From assembly GCA_035222895.1 (NCBI GenBank), contig JAVYIG010000412.1, positions 434,001 to 498,000 of the forward strand: DNA of 64,000 bases, read 5' to 3'. Position numbers and translations under genes: made by a program. Source of the DNA: Strongylocentrotus droebachiensis (lineage: Eukaryota; Echinodermata; Echinoidea; Camarodonta; Strongylocentrotidae). Shown piece by piece: positions 11,421-24,100 of the stretch. Below the pieces are notes generated by a model. It saw nothing but the letters and a program-made list of their open reading frames with translations. It ran no database searches and was not told the DNA's origin. Numbering within the stretch: position 1 is the first letter of the stretch; each line of letters opens with the position of its first letter.

Positions 11421-12322
11421 ACCTCTCAGTCAAACATGCCTTTAATACAGAGGCTGAAAACAAGGCTAAAACAGAAGGGATATTTTCACTTATAAAGTAC
11501 ATTTACATTAAACATCATTTATACACATATTCCCTTGAAAAATCCAATTGAATAGATCCTGGTTTTCTAAGGGAGGAGTAATGTTGGCAATGCAAATGTG
11601 GCCGCAGACGTATAATCAATAAGATATAGGCATAATATTGACACAATGCTTTGTAGGGATCTGACCTTTGAAATACCATTGTTCAGTTCATTCACTTTAA
11701 GGGAAATGGTGGTATTTTCTTTACCCCTGCGAAAGAACTTCCAGCTTAATAATGGATCAGATAAGAACAAGAATTTTGACCAGGTCACTCAAAACAATTA
11801 CACCACTCTTTTTCAACTAGCAGCAGGGCTCCACACTAACTTTCTAAGAAGGGGGTCCTGAATGAACTTTTTACAGCCTGTTTGCATGAGTCCTGTATAA
11901 AAATTTCAAAATCATTGGGGTGCGGACTTGGATTGTGGGCGCCACATGTGCCTTTAATAGTGATGAGCCCTGCAAAACAAGCCAAAGGTACATTTTTTTT
12001 TGGAAGGAGATTTATAAAGATTAGTAGGTTCTGGTCCCCTTGCAGAGATTGTCCATTTCTGGTACAAAAAAAAAATCTATTAACAGTTCACTGACCACAT
12101 AATTATAGCAATATTCAGTAAAGCATTTCCTTACAAACTCTTTCTGTCGGCACGGAATAGGGTGATTAAGTGAGCTGAATATACATGTGGGTGGCTTCCA
12201 GCACGCGTGGATGAGAGAATACATACAGTATACTTTCAGTATTGGTATTTTCTTTTTAAGTGTGTGGGAGCTTTTCCAAGTGGGCTAGTGCACCAGGATC
12301 CAAGACTTGTGTCTACCTTTAA

Positions 12323-12706
12323 AGCCTATCTGCACTAGTTTGGCCAGGAGGGATTAGACCAGTGAAAAAAATACACGGGGGCTCAGGGCGAATTTGCCCC
12401 CGAAATGCCCAAAAGAGCCCCCAAAAATCAGAAAAGAGCCCCAGTAAATTTGCATAGAGTTCAATGCAAAACAAATTTTAGAGTGTTATTTTCATGCAGG
12501 CAAGCTTGAAAAGTAGCCCCCGAAAAATAAATATTAATTTTTTCCCTGGATTAGACCACCCTGTGTGATCACTGGCAGGTGGTTATCTCATCAAATCAGC
12601 TCTCAATTAACATAAGAAAAAGGGGACCATGGGGGATGAATGGGTACCGCTTAAGCATTGTTGGCTGTAAAGAGGGCGCAAGTAGCTATAAGTAGTGCAG
12701 TCCTGC
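12323..12706 (+). mobile_element. M1 MITE copy (TTAA-flanked), interrupted
   Basis: The left end AGCCTATCTGCACTAGTTTG and the right end GTAGCTATAAGTAGTGCAGT match the M1 family, with TTAA at 12319-12322 and 12707-12710. The copy is split by a later hAT-like insertion at 12360-12548; removing that leaves about 190 bp, the family's normal size. Confidence 0.8.
12360..12548. mobile_element. hAT-like MITE nested in M1
   Basis: The ends CAGTGAAAAAAAT and the inverse of CAGGGAAAAAATT enclose 189 bp, with a perfect 8-bp duplication GATTAGAC at 12352-12359 and 12549-12556. The 8-bp duplication and CAG(T/G)G ends fit the classical hAT superfamily. The uninterrupted M1 copies carry GATTAGAC once, which confirms the insertion boundaries. 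Confidence 0.85.
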
Positions 12707-13100
12707 TTAAAACCATCCTTCCCGTTTCATCACAGGACAAAGAGAGATAGAACAAATCATGCCTTGGAAGCAATAAAGATATCCTACATCTAACATCACG
12801 TACGGCCATTCCATCTCCCTTCTCCCTTCGAAGCCTCTACTCACTGCTGGCTCTCCATGCATTTCAACAGTTGACTCATAAGCCTAGCACTTGCAGAAAA
12901 TTCAATTATAGTCAGGGAATTAGGCTAATATCTTGACTCTGTCAACTAGCATTGAAATGACAACATTATAAGTAACAGTAAACCTCTATGACATGCCGAG
13001 GTACAATGTACATCGTGATACACAGATAATATGGACTGACCCTTCTTACATTGATTTACCATTAAAAACGCTTGTCACCATTATGTAATGTGATATCAGG

Positions 13101-13240
13101 GGGGTGTTTCACAAAACTTGTCAGTGATAAATGACAGTTGTTGTTATAAGCTACTGAAATCCTTGCATTTGATTGGTTATCAGCAGATTTCTCACTGATT
13201 TTAGTCATTTGTCATTGAAAAAGGCTTTGTGAAATGGGTC
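13101..13240. mobile_element. Foldback MITE, GTGTTTCACAAA type
   Basis: GGGGTGTTTCACAAAAC at the left pairs with the inverse of GAGACCCATTTCACAAAGCC at the right. The same terminal motif marks units at 34782-35090 and 38127-38417. Confidence 0.65.
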
Positions 13241-15269
13241 TCAGAACATAAAATTTACTCCAACCCATCCCATCCCCATTTTTTTCTTCATGTACGTGCT
13301 GCAGAAATTACAATTTGTAGGTTCCTTACATTGCTCATTTGATGATCAATGAGTAGTCGGACCCTTAAAGCTAACCCTGTAAGTGTAACCAATCATCAGA
13401 TCGGGGGCCGATCGAGGGCCGATCGTTGGCCGAATTAGGTGAAAGGACATAATTTTTGCTACTCTTGAAATGGTTGGACTGTGTGGTAGTGCCAGTATCA
13501 CAAACCTAGTGTGTACCTGTATGTGTTTTGTGAAGGGGTACATCATCCATGTGTTATGGTGTCTCCTTTCTCTGTGAAAAACTTTGCAGTAAAGCTCTGA
13601 AAACCTCTTTCTTAGTCTTTCATTAGAGGCCATAGGAGTTTGATTGCCTTTTTGGAGGTGAGATGTAATACTAGTAGGCTGTGAATGGTAAATATTGTCA
13701 CCGGTCTTTGCATTCACACGGAAGATGTTGTTCAACTTCAAACACTCAAATTTCATTTTGATTAGTAATCAGTCATTGACAACTAGTTCTGTCCTCGGTT
13801 TTGGTATTAAATTAACATTGTGTGTAATTTCATCATGACTACCCAATTTGAAGTGACCAACAAGAGTCTGACAGCTGTTTGGGGTCAGTGGTTCACTGCC
13901 CAGTCTTCTTTATACAGAAGGTGGATGAAGCCCTCACATTGTATTCAAAGTCATTGAGGGATTAACATAATGAGTTGGTCTAACCATTGTGATAAATCCC
14001 GAACTGAAGTATTTAATATTGGAGACCTCCCTTTTTTCAGATGAAAGTTGAATGCTTTTACAGTCAGTCTAAAGTCCTAAACTTACTTCAAAAGCAAATA
14101 GTAACCAATTGTTTGCAAGGTTAACATTCTAAAATGGAGTTTGGGATTTGATGAAAATCCAATTTCAAATTCAACTTTTTTTTGGGGGGGGGAGGGGGGG
14201 GGTACTCATGCTTTTTACTTAAAAATAATTAATCTCAATTCCATTAAAATGAATATCAACATGCAGATAATTCAATTATCTTTGATATGACACCAAACTC
14301 AGGGTGGTTCAATGTTTCCTTGAAATAATATTTACAAAATATTATTTTTTGTGAAAAAGGGCACTTTTTGGACGCCCTTTCCAATTTAGGGGTGCACCCT
14401 ACAAATTATTTTAAAAAACGCCTCTGAAATATTGTGTATTCTGATAAATTCTCTCAAATGAACAAGGTGGGCTTTGTTTGTGTGGTAGCTGCAACCAACT
14501 CAAAAACTAAGCAATAACAATGATATTTGACTTTGGCCCTCCGCTTATTATCAATCATTTTTAAAACCCAGTTTACTGGTCTCCTCAAAAGATGTGCAAA
14601 GGTATGCAAGGCTTTGAACAAATTTATCCCTGCTTCAGTGAATGTCCTATGGGACATTAGATACCCCCCAAATATGCCCTTCTGGGGACAATTTTTTGCT
14701 GATTTGAAGGGGGAAAAAAGCCCTAGAAAAATTGCTGTAGTAGATCAACTTAGATGCAAGTTGGGGCTTTGATTGGATCGGAAGATTGGAGCGACACCCT
14801 TGCACCTTCGATCAATATCGGCAAAAATTATTGGTTCAATTTTTTTTAATCTGTTGTACTTGAAATTTTGTGCACTCTAATACCTAAAATCACTCATATC
14901 TTTGATAATTCTCTCATTTGAAGTTGTTGTATTCAGCACTATTTTCATGCCGTTAAATGTCAACAATTGATAGAAAACTGGTAGAAAAAAACTTTGGGCT
15001 ATCAAATACTAAAAAAACATGCATATATGTAGCTGGGATTATTTTGTCATTTGGAGTTGTTGTAGACCATGTTTGTTGATATTAAGTGCCTTTCAATGAC
15101 TTTGAAATTGATAATATTAGTCTAAGAGAGAAGGCAAAACATGCGTGCCGCCATTTGGATTATAATGACAATGGAGAAAATATGCGTGCCTACATTGTTT
15201 GCAGTTCACTCAAAATTGTCAAATATGCACGAGGTTGAGAAGGGCTCTTTTTCGTTGATCATGCATATT
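13241..15269. other. Stretch with no gene recognised
   Basis: A 136-codon open frame on the - strand (13346-13756) has no recognisable domain and no splice or promoter support, so it is not called. A T-run/G-run tract lies near 14178-14201. Nothing else could be supported. Confidence 0.45.
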
Positions 15270-18200
15270 CAGCAATTTCGAGCGAACGGCGCCCTATAGC
15301 ATGAATATTCATATTTGCTGCGCCGCATCCACACATGCATACTTTCTCTTTGCCATGTTGAACCGACGTTACAACATGGATAAATCATTGGGTTAGGACG
15401 AAGAATCACCCCCTTTTTCCTATCGAAGTTTTCTTCAAAATATAATTTCAAATGGTTGGAAAGATGCCCAGAGTAGGGAGGCCAATGCCCGGGCGTAAGG
15501 CTTCTACGCCTACGATTTGTGCGCTCGTCGCCCACTTCAAAAAATTAGCAGAGGGAAAAAAATGATGTAAAAAAAAAAATTGATGAAAATAAGAAAAGAA
15601 AATACAATCATACATTTCACAACATACCTATAATCACGGATCTGTAACAGTCTTTCACCATTTGTTGACGATCTTGCAGATTTTGACGTATTTGAGTCCA
15701 ATAATTCTCGTAGCAGAACAACTTTACGAACGCGCATCCCAGACTAAGAAAATCCTAGAGGGCGTAGAGGTTTGCTCACTAAAAACCTTCTCATGGGCTG
15801 AAGGTAGACACTAAAAATATGGGATCCGTTTTGAGTAAAGAACTTTTGATAGAGATCAACATTTCAGATGTTCACAATTGCCACTTCTAACATCTAGAAA
15901 ATATAAAGAAAAAAGATTATATCTTTTTAAATACAGATTTTTACAAACTGAACATTCGAAAGTAGATAGAGTACGATGTTTCTGTCAATCTTGCGTTGGT
16001 TTGAGCCCTATAGCTACATCCATCTCAAAATGAGAAGAAAAACTGTGAACAGTGACGTCATTGTTCGCGCCAAAAATAAAGGGTATTGCGACATATGTCT
16101 GAGCTCCACTGAGCTCCGGTCAGATCGTGCGCAAAGCGTAGTCTTATTTATAGACCCTAGTACCTTATTCTCACAGCACTAGATACGAGTGTCGTGCAGT
16201 ATAATGTATGAGAAGTGTTAAAAAAAATATTTCAGTAAAAAAAAAAGTCTACGTGAGCAGTCTATACTCCAATTGAGAATTGAAATGAAAGCCATGATTT
16301 GAAGGTGTGTGTTGTATGACACATGGTTAGTGAGTGTGTATGTTACGTATAGCGAAAGGGAGAGAGAGAGAGATAGAGAGTGAGAGAAATATTAGTACAC
16401 GTACATGACGTACGTTGCATGGATCATGCTACTGTGTTCGCTGCAAGATGGATGTTAATTGGACCTCGTAACTTCTCGATCGTTGATAATAAGGAATACT
16501 CATGAGGAAATCAAATTGTTGGAATACACATCAATGAATTATATATGTTTCTTAGCTGCCAATTTGTATATTCCTTCTTCATTTTTGAACCATCGCCTTC
16601 GGCTCGTAGTAGTAGAAGATGGAATCGTTCGCACATTGATGGCTGGATTTCAGCCTGCATTGGGGCTTGCCTGCGCGGTGTGTACGTGTGCGACCGATTC
16701 AAGGCTAGCCGCTGTTGAGTGATTGCACTTTCGCGCGAAGTTTTAAACTTCATCATGAACTTTGTCCGGACAATGACACGCCCATTGCCTCGGGCCTGTC
16801 TAATTATCAACGTAATTTCGCGACATGAATTTATCTGTTTCAAGGCTCTTGCGTACGGCCAAGGCGTAGAAGGAAGGGAGTGTTTACAAGCTGGATATCT
16901 CCTATTTTATGGAACTTCTGGAGTCGGCAGATGGGTGAGTTTTCTTAGTGAAAGTAAATGCTTTCTTTTAATCTTTGTTTTATTTTAAACAAATTCGTAA
17001 TTAAAAAGTTAGATTTGGGCATTGGCCTCCCTACCCAGAGGAGTCAACAAACATTGCAAGTCAAAATTGTAATTTCTACCTCTTTACATTGCGAAAAAAG
17101 TGACCCATACACAAGCTCTGGAGTTAGCGTGAACTATGGTCACACCACCATATTGTGGTCTAGACCGTCTAGTGTTGTTGTTAGTGTTACTTTTTGATTT
17201 TTTGCATTCTTCTTTCCCTTTAATAATTTTTCAATCCTAGTCAGGTCCATCACCATTCATTCTTCACACTAATAATAAATTCGATTATCGATCACTTAAG
17301 TATTATAGGAAGTAGATCTAGCTACTCCCGTCTACTTGTTATAAGGCCAAAAAGGTGGTATCATTTGCAACGAAACAACGAAACCTAATCTCACCTAACT
17401 GCGCTATTTATAGCGCCCGGCGCCGGTGGAACTGTTCGCCTTGTTGCCACCACTCCTCGCTCCAGAGATGCCGCTCAAATGCCCCGGTCTGATCCTATGA
17501 TCGGTCTCGGTGGTCTTGCTTCCAACTTCAGTTTGTATGCGTCTCTTTGGTAAATGTTTTTTGAAGAAATAACGTTTAAAACACGTCAATAAGAGAACTA
17601 TGGAAATTGCAGAAGAGCAACACTCAGTCGATAAATATTGAATAGTCTTTCCTTGCGCAATGTGCCTTAGATTTTCGAAATAATTGATCATCAATTTTCC
17701 TCTCTCATCCGCAAATTCGCAGTCGCAGTGACGATTCCGCCCGCACACATATAGAATACAAATACGTTGTCATTCGCAGCCGTTATAGCCTAGCGTACAA
17801 TACATGTAGCTCTCCGCCAAATTTGGCCTTATTCTATTCGCCTTCAATTTGTAATATTGTAAATCTTCAATTGAAAAATAATTGTTGCTTTACCAGGAAT
17901 GAAATATCTCACCTTCGATAATTTTATCAAATATTTTATGATTCAGAAATATTTCAATTCACTCATGATATAAAAATGATTTAAATGAAACAGGCAAATA
18001 CAATTTTCTTCTTTTCTTTTTTACTGAAAATAGACTAAGAATCAAATTTCTCTCAAGTCAGACTCAAGTCTTTTTGTCCATTTAAACTGTCATTCAGCCC
18101 AGCTGCTCCAGACTTTATTGCTTGTGCAGGTGAGAATTTCCTTATAACTAATCAGCGTCTTCATTGAATATTTCCGGGATAAAATAGATTTTACAATACC

Positions 18201-18870
18201 AGAAAGAATGGATGGTGTGGCAGAATTATGAACATTACTGTTTACACTTCAGAGCTGATTTCGGTCCCACTAACTGAGATTCATGTGATGTAAAATGGGT
18301 TCTAGAGTCTACTTCTAGAGTAGACAGCAATAACCATCTGATTTGGGTCATTTCTTTAATAAAACTGACATTTGTTGTCATTCCCCAATACAGATGGCAA
18401 CCCAGAGATCTTGTACCGTGTGGGTAAATTAGAGCCACAGCGGAACAGCTTTTCGTTACCGACATTTCTCCCCCGATTTTCTTTATTTAGATCTAGATCT
18501 AGATCTAGATCTAACTGTTAGATCTAATTTTCTGATTTCTAAATCAGATGTAAATTAGGTCGGTATGTCATTTGTCCTAATTACAGTTATCAAAATTTGA
18601 AAACTTAATATTAAATGGATAATTTACGGACTTACTGAATTATCCAATTTGTATCTCCAAACTGTGAAACTACGTTCATGCACTCGAAAATAGAGCTATG
18701 ACCCGGCGGCCGGTATATTTCCGGGTCAACCTACGCCAATGGCCAATCAGAGCACTCATTCCGTACGTACGTAGCTACGGTAGCTATTGGACGTTCGAAA
18801 AGAAAAAATGAATATTCATCAACTAAAGTAAAACCAAGACGGATAATGTTGTCGACGAGACTTTCTCGGA
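15270..18870. promoter_or_regulatory. CpG-containing stretch, possible promoter region
   Basis: CG dinucleotides are much more frequent here than in the surrounding AT-rich sequence, notably at 15270-15540, 16580-16870, 17400-17520 and 18700-18790. No recognisable coding exon was found. A strong donor-like GGTGAGTTTT follows a short open stretch near 16934. It might hold untranslated first exons of the RFXAP-like gene to the right, but that is only inference from position. Confidence 0.25.
18486..18516. repeat. AGATCT palindromic hexamer repeat
   Basis: TAGATC is repeated five times without interruption, which makes the whole run self-complementary. Confidence 0.85.
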
Positions 18871-20859
18871 TTAATCATTAATTTAGGATCTAAATGAGCA
18901 AGCTATCGTAAGTCAAATAAGCTATATATGTTATTTTTAATTTTTATTATAATTGCAGCAGTTATGAGGATGTAAAGAGTGAAAATTTCGTTGCATATCT
19001 CATTCATCGCGGTCCGGTCGAACCGAACCATTTGTTCTGTACAGTCCCTCACAGTAAGAGGTCCCCATCCTCCAGTCTCTATAATCGGAGGTCTAGTGGA
19101 GCCAGACGTAGTCTCAGTGGAACAACCGACGATTAGAGAGACTGAAGTTTTCGGTCTACTTCTAGAGTAGCCTTGGTTTAAGCCTTATTGTTAGGGCTAT
19201 GGCCCTTGCCTTGGTGATAATATGAAATATGATATTGATGATCATATCAGCCTTAATTGGCACGAATTTGCTTGCATGAAGAATGGTGTAAATGAAACAT
19301 TTAAAATGTGTACGGTGTATGTAATTAATCGCCCATTTGATCCTGCACAGGCTCCCATTGGCCGATCCGCTCGAGCGGTTTTGAATTTAATGAAATGACG
19401 ATACCAATACGTAATAGACCTATTACATAATATACAGACACGTCTAAAACCAGGGAGCTTCGGAGCTCCAGAGCCTGCATAGGAAACAATTCAAACAGCG
19501 GACTAGGTCACATTTTTTCAAAATGTAAAGAAGTAGTAGTCTACCGGTAATTACAATTTTGACTTACAACGATTTTCAACTTCTCTGGTCATCCGTTCAA
19601 TCATTTGAGAATTAAAATTATAATTTGAAGAACTCTTTGATGAGAAAAAGGGTGATTCCTCGTCCTTACCCAATTCATCCCATGTTGTCGTCGATTCAGC
19701 ATTGTGCGCTGGTTTCCATTGACCGTTTGTTTTACTACATAAAAGATAATACTGCGAACCATTGCAGCACTGGTCTTACATGGCTAAAATACTGCTTTTG
19801 TTTTTGGTAAATGTCATAACTGTGTACAATCACAGATAAACTGGACGTGTACACATAGAGGAAATTACGCACTAACTCACAGCCCTAGTAGATTACCGAT
19901 TATATTCTTCAAAGTATTTTTGAAGTAAATCTTTTTATTACTGTACACACAAATTATAGTAATGCTTCTATGAGTTTTAAGACACCATGTATTGATTCTC
20001 AAAACTCTACAACACCACTGTTCAAAACTCACCAAAATTCACTCACAATTGGCACTTTAGTGACAATTGTTTACCTAAATGGGAGTAAAATACAACTCCC
20101 AATGTTGGACAAAATACTTGTAAAAATTAAATTTAATTGTCCGCATTTCTTTGGATAATAAGAACTGAATATCATTTTCATGCAGTGAGTATTATAACAT
20201 ACATGTAACCCATGCATGCTATTATCAATATTCATAACTGAAACATGATATCTAACCTAATCAAATACTTAATTGTACATGTTTTGATATGAATTGTGTT
20301 TATAAACTTTGTTATGCATGGTGGAGCAACTGAAAACTAATTATGTACATGACTGTATTGATGATATGTCACAGAGTATATAATTGTGGATTATATTGAT
20401 GCAATAAATAATTTCATGTCACTCTAGATGTAGTTATTTATTACTAAGATGTACATAACTCTTTTGAACTTCTCTATATTTATAGGCCTACTGACAAGAA
20501 TAATAAGTGCATTTCTTCTTTTCATTGTCTCTTGTGTTCTCATTTTCCTTTGTTCTCTCCTCCTACTGGTATTGTATTCCATCTCTCCTTTTATAAATTC
20601 CATGCTAATTTATCGTAATCTGTATCTGAATCCGAATGCTTTGTAATCTACATGATTTTACATAATTTATAGAAAAGTTCAAGCAAAGGTCTTCCTAGGA
20701 AGTACCTTGTAAAGCTCTACAATGCAAATCTAGCACCTTTTCTATCACATTAATCCAACTGTTACTACATGTACTAATGCACAGCAGGATACAGTATTAG
20801 AGACATTCATGACCTACTACAGCTGTGCAATCACATGTCATTACAGGTCAGAAGCATTC
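18871..20859. other. Stretch with no gene recognised
   Basis: AT-rich sequence between the CpG-containing stretch and the RFXAP-like gene. No coding exon or paired repeat ends were identified. Confidence 0.4.
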
Positions 20860-21100
20860 GGAGGCCCATCTAGGTCCAGTCCCAGATACATGATGAGCCT
20901 ATCTGGATCCAGTCTTTGGTTTGGTACATGAAGGTCTAGTCTCTGAGAGACCAAACAGATACAGCCCATCTAGGCTCAGTCCTTGATACATGAAAGCTTA
21001 GTCCTTCAAGAGTCCAAAGAGACCCCAGCCCAGCCAGGTTCTGTCTTTGACATGTGGAGGTCTGGTCCTTGAGAGTCCAACCAGGTTTAAAGCCCAGCAG
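20860..21100. repeat. Degenerate ~60-bp tandem repeat upstream of RFXAP start
   Basis: Three to four diverged units each contain CCATCTAGG(T/C)(C/T)CAGTC-like and TACATGAAGGTCTAGTC-like segments ending in GAGA(G/C)(T/A)CCAA. The last unit runs to within a few bases of the proposed start codon, so the array probably forms part of the 5' leader. Confidence 0.6.
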
Positions 21101-21106
21101 TTCAGC

Positions 21107-24100
21107 ATGGCTCGATCTCCAACCGCTACTAGCATCAGCAGTGGGAATGTCACTGTTGTTGGCAAACAAGGGGTAACTATTTGAACACCTCTACTCTACT
21201 CTCCTTTCTTTCTTTCACTAAAATCACAATCTCAAGTTGGTCAATTGTTCCGTTTGTCAACTTTGTTTATTTATATATATATATAAAGTTCAATTGAGGA
21301 GTCATTAGGTATTTAAGTTTATCATCATGTACAAAAATGTACATCTTTAACAATTTTGTTTTCTGGGATCCCTTGTAATTTGTTTCACAATGATTTCTTA
21401 CAATTAAAGGACCATTATAATAATATTTATAGAAACAAGGTGATGAACATTGTTGGAATAACTGACAAATTCTTGAGTCATTTTTACATTTTACAGGGTC
21501 ATTGTACTTTTACTGTTTGACACCTGTCCTTGTCACATTTATATTTTGTCTGCACTACGGCAACAGTTTATGACCTTGATGCTCTAATTGCTTTGACAGC
21601 TCACTCAGGAAGCCATAGTACAACTTGAACATGAAACGATGGCCGATTGATCAAAAGTAAAGAACATGGCAATGCACTCTGCACTCTGAATTAGAATAGA
21701 TAAGGACCAAAATCATGAGTAGACCAAACAAGAAATGCCTGTACAGGGATATCCTAGCTTATTCAAACTTACCACAGTCAAACCTGCTTTAGTGACCACC
21801 TGTTTACAAAGGCCACATTTGTTGTTTCCCTTGAAAATGGTTTCTCATTGAATCATGTACTAAAGGAACCTTTTGTTTTCCCGGTCGCTGGGCGGTCGCT
21901 ATAGACAGGTTTGACTGTATATATATCCATAAATAGATAGAATTAAAAAAGAATAGGTAATTTTAAATATCTTACATAGTTTTCTTGACTGTGTATAATG
22001 TAGAACAAATCACTGCTTAGCCACTCAGACTAAGATATCATATCAATATAAAGCTATATTTAAAGGAAAGCAATGCATGTGTAACCTCCAGCGGTTAAGA
22101 GCTCTAACAACGAATGCTGTGTCAATTAATTCACTCCTACAGGAAAGAATACATTAATTACAATGACTTTGAAAGTGAAAGGTTGAAAGGCTGTAAAGCG
22201 CTTTGAGAGGGCCTGCTATATATAAGAACAAACTATTATTGTTATTGTTATTATACATGTAGGACTACAGTCCAGCAGCGATAGTGGGGGGTCTGCGCGC
22301 CCCCTCTCCTGCGCCGAGCGAGGCAAGCACCAGCTCCAGCAACCAGTCTCTGGACCTGATGCGCTGCAAGAAGTGCAGCATGGACAACTGCCAGGAGATG
22401 CTGGTGGTGTCGGGGAAGCGGCGCAAGGGTCCGTGGATGTGCAGCTATCACCGTAATAAGACGTACAAGGCCAAGAAGAAGCAGAAGGACCAGATGACGA
22501 CTAACATTCAAATGTTCAAGAAAAAGGTTGGTATCCCGTTGAATGGGGTGTAGCATGGCAAATACTGGTTAACGCCATCTGCGACTTCTTTTGGACAACT
22601 GCACGTAAATGAATGAACTATCAGACCAAAGTTCTCCTCACGCTTTGGTTTTGCGTATGTTTCACGCACATGAATACTGCAGTAGCGTATTCCGTAGTGG
22701 TATTATACCCGATTGGCCCGGGTCAGGCCACGGGAGAGACACAGTCTCGTCATGCTACACCACCTTCAGTACCGTGGATTGAAATTAAAGGTAGCTTGAA
22801 CTTGAAGATGGTCCAAACAAATCTTTAGTTGTATTAATATTTCCCACCAACATGTACGGAAGTTGGATTTTTAATGTTTAAAATTTAACTCATAAACTGG
22901 TTTGTTTGTCAAGGATTAGAGCAAACAGATAAGTCCAACTGAATTTATCATAGGTATATGTCCAATTTAAACTTTAAAAGAGACAGTCACTAGTTTTGAA
23001 AGTGTGAAATAGATCCTTGTCATGTAGCAAGCAGACAACCAAGTCTTTTCATCTGAATCCTGTATTTTAAAAGGAAAATTTTGGAGACATGAACATAATG
23101 CGACATTGTTTTCTCTTTCTTTTTCTCTTATTTAAAGGGATAGTTGAGTTCTGTTTTCAGACCGCAAATGCCTTCAAAGTGCATGGGTATTGCTCTTATT
23201 CTTATCTATGACATTTATAGTTCCCTTTTAGAACCTTAAATTGCTATGAAGGTAATTTTAGACCCCAAAATGTGTGAAATTTAGCCAATACGATTATACC
23301 AATTCAGCTCCACTTTAAAAAAAACATGGTGACCGTTAATTAATGATTTAATTAAAAATAACAATACATGAGCCGGCTGATTGTGGATAATATAATCAAC
23401 ACAAAATTGCAAACCAAAAAGCCAACATCGGCATTAGCTGAAATACGACGTAAAAGGCGTTATTTCATATTTTTCAACGGTTTTCAACATTTTTTTTCTT
23501 CAAATTTTTCAAAAATATCTAATATTTGTGGTGGTACACAAGTATTAGAAATCGTTATATTTCAGCCGTCTCTGAACCGATTTTGATCAAACAAAGATGA
23601 TTTTGTCATTTAAATATTATGTTCTTTCAAATTTGACACTCAACTATATCCCTTTAATATACTTCCAATTCCTTTTTTTTTTTAATCTTGCTATTCTGCG
23701 ATATTTATTTATTTTAAGTCACGTGAAGTGGAAAAGAAGATCTTCGGGTTATACTTATATAGTGAATCCATGTGGCTCATTTCAAATCTTACTGATCTCT
23801 TATGATTTTGTCTTTGCCGAATAATGATAATAATAATGATGATGATATTTTACCAACAGGAAGAAGAGAATGTGCCCAAGCCTTCAAGTCTGCAGTCCAT
23901 CCCTGGTGGAGAGAAGTCTGCAGCCGATAATGGACTACCTACACTAGACCAGGTCCTCAATGAGAAGAAACTGGTAAGTGGCAACAGGCCAAGACATGCT
24001 CCGATGTCTTACAGCCCATCTGTACTAGTTTGGCGAGGAGGGATTAGACCACCCAGAAGGTCACCGACAGGTGGCTATCTCATCAACTCAACTCTCAATT

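Noticed and set aside
11824-11850. CAGGGCTCCACACTAACTTT, like the left end of a CAGGG element
   Set aside because: No matching inverted end or target duplication was found downstream, so an element cannot be delimited.
13346-13756. 136-codon open frame on the - strand
   Set aside because: No recognisable domain, no splice support and composition like random AT-rich sequence; length alone is not enough.
22251-22556. 101-codon - strand frame opposite RFXAP exon 2
   Set aside because: The + strand frame matches RFXAP and has flanking splice sites; the antisense frame has neither.
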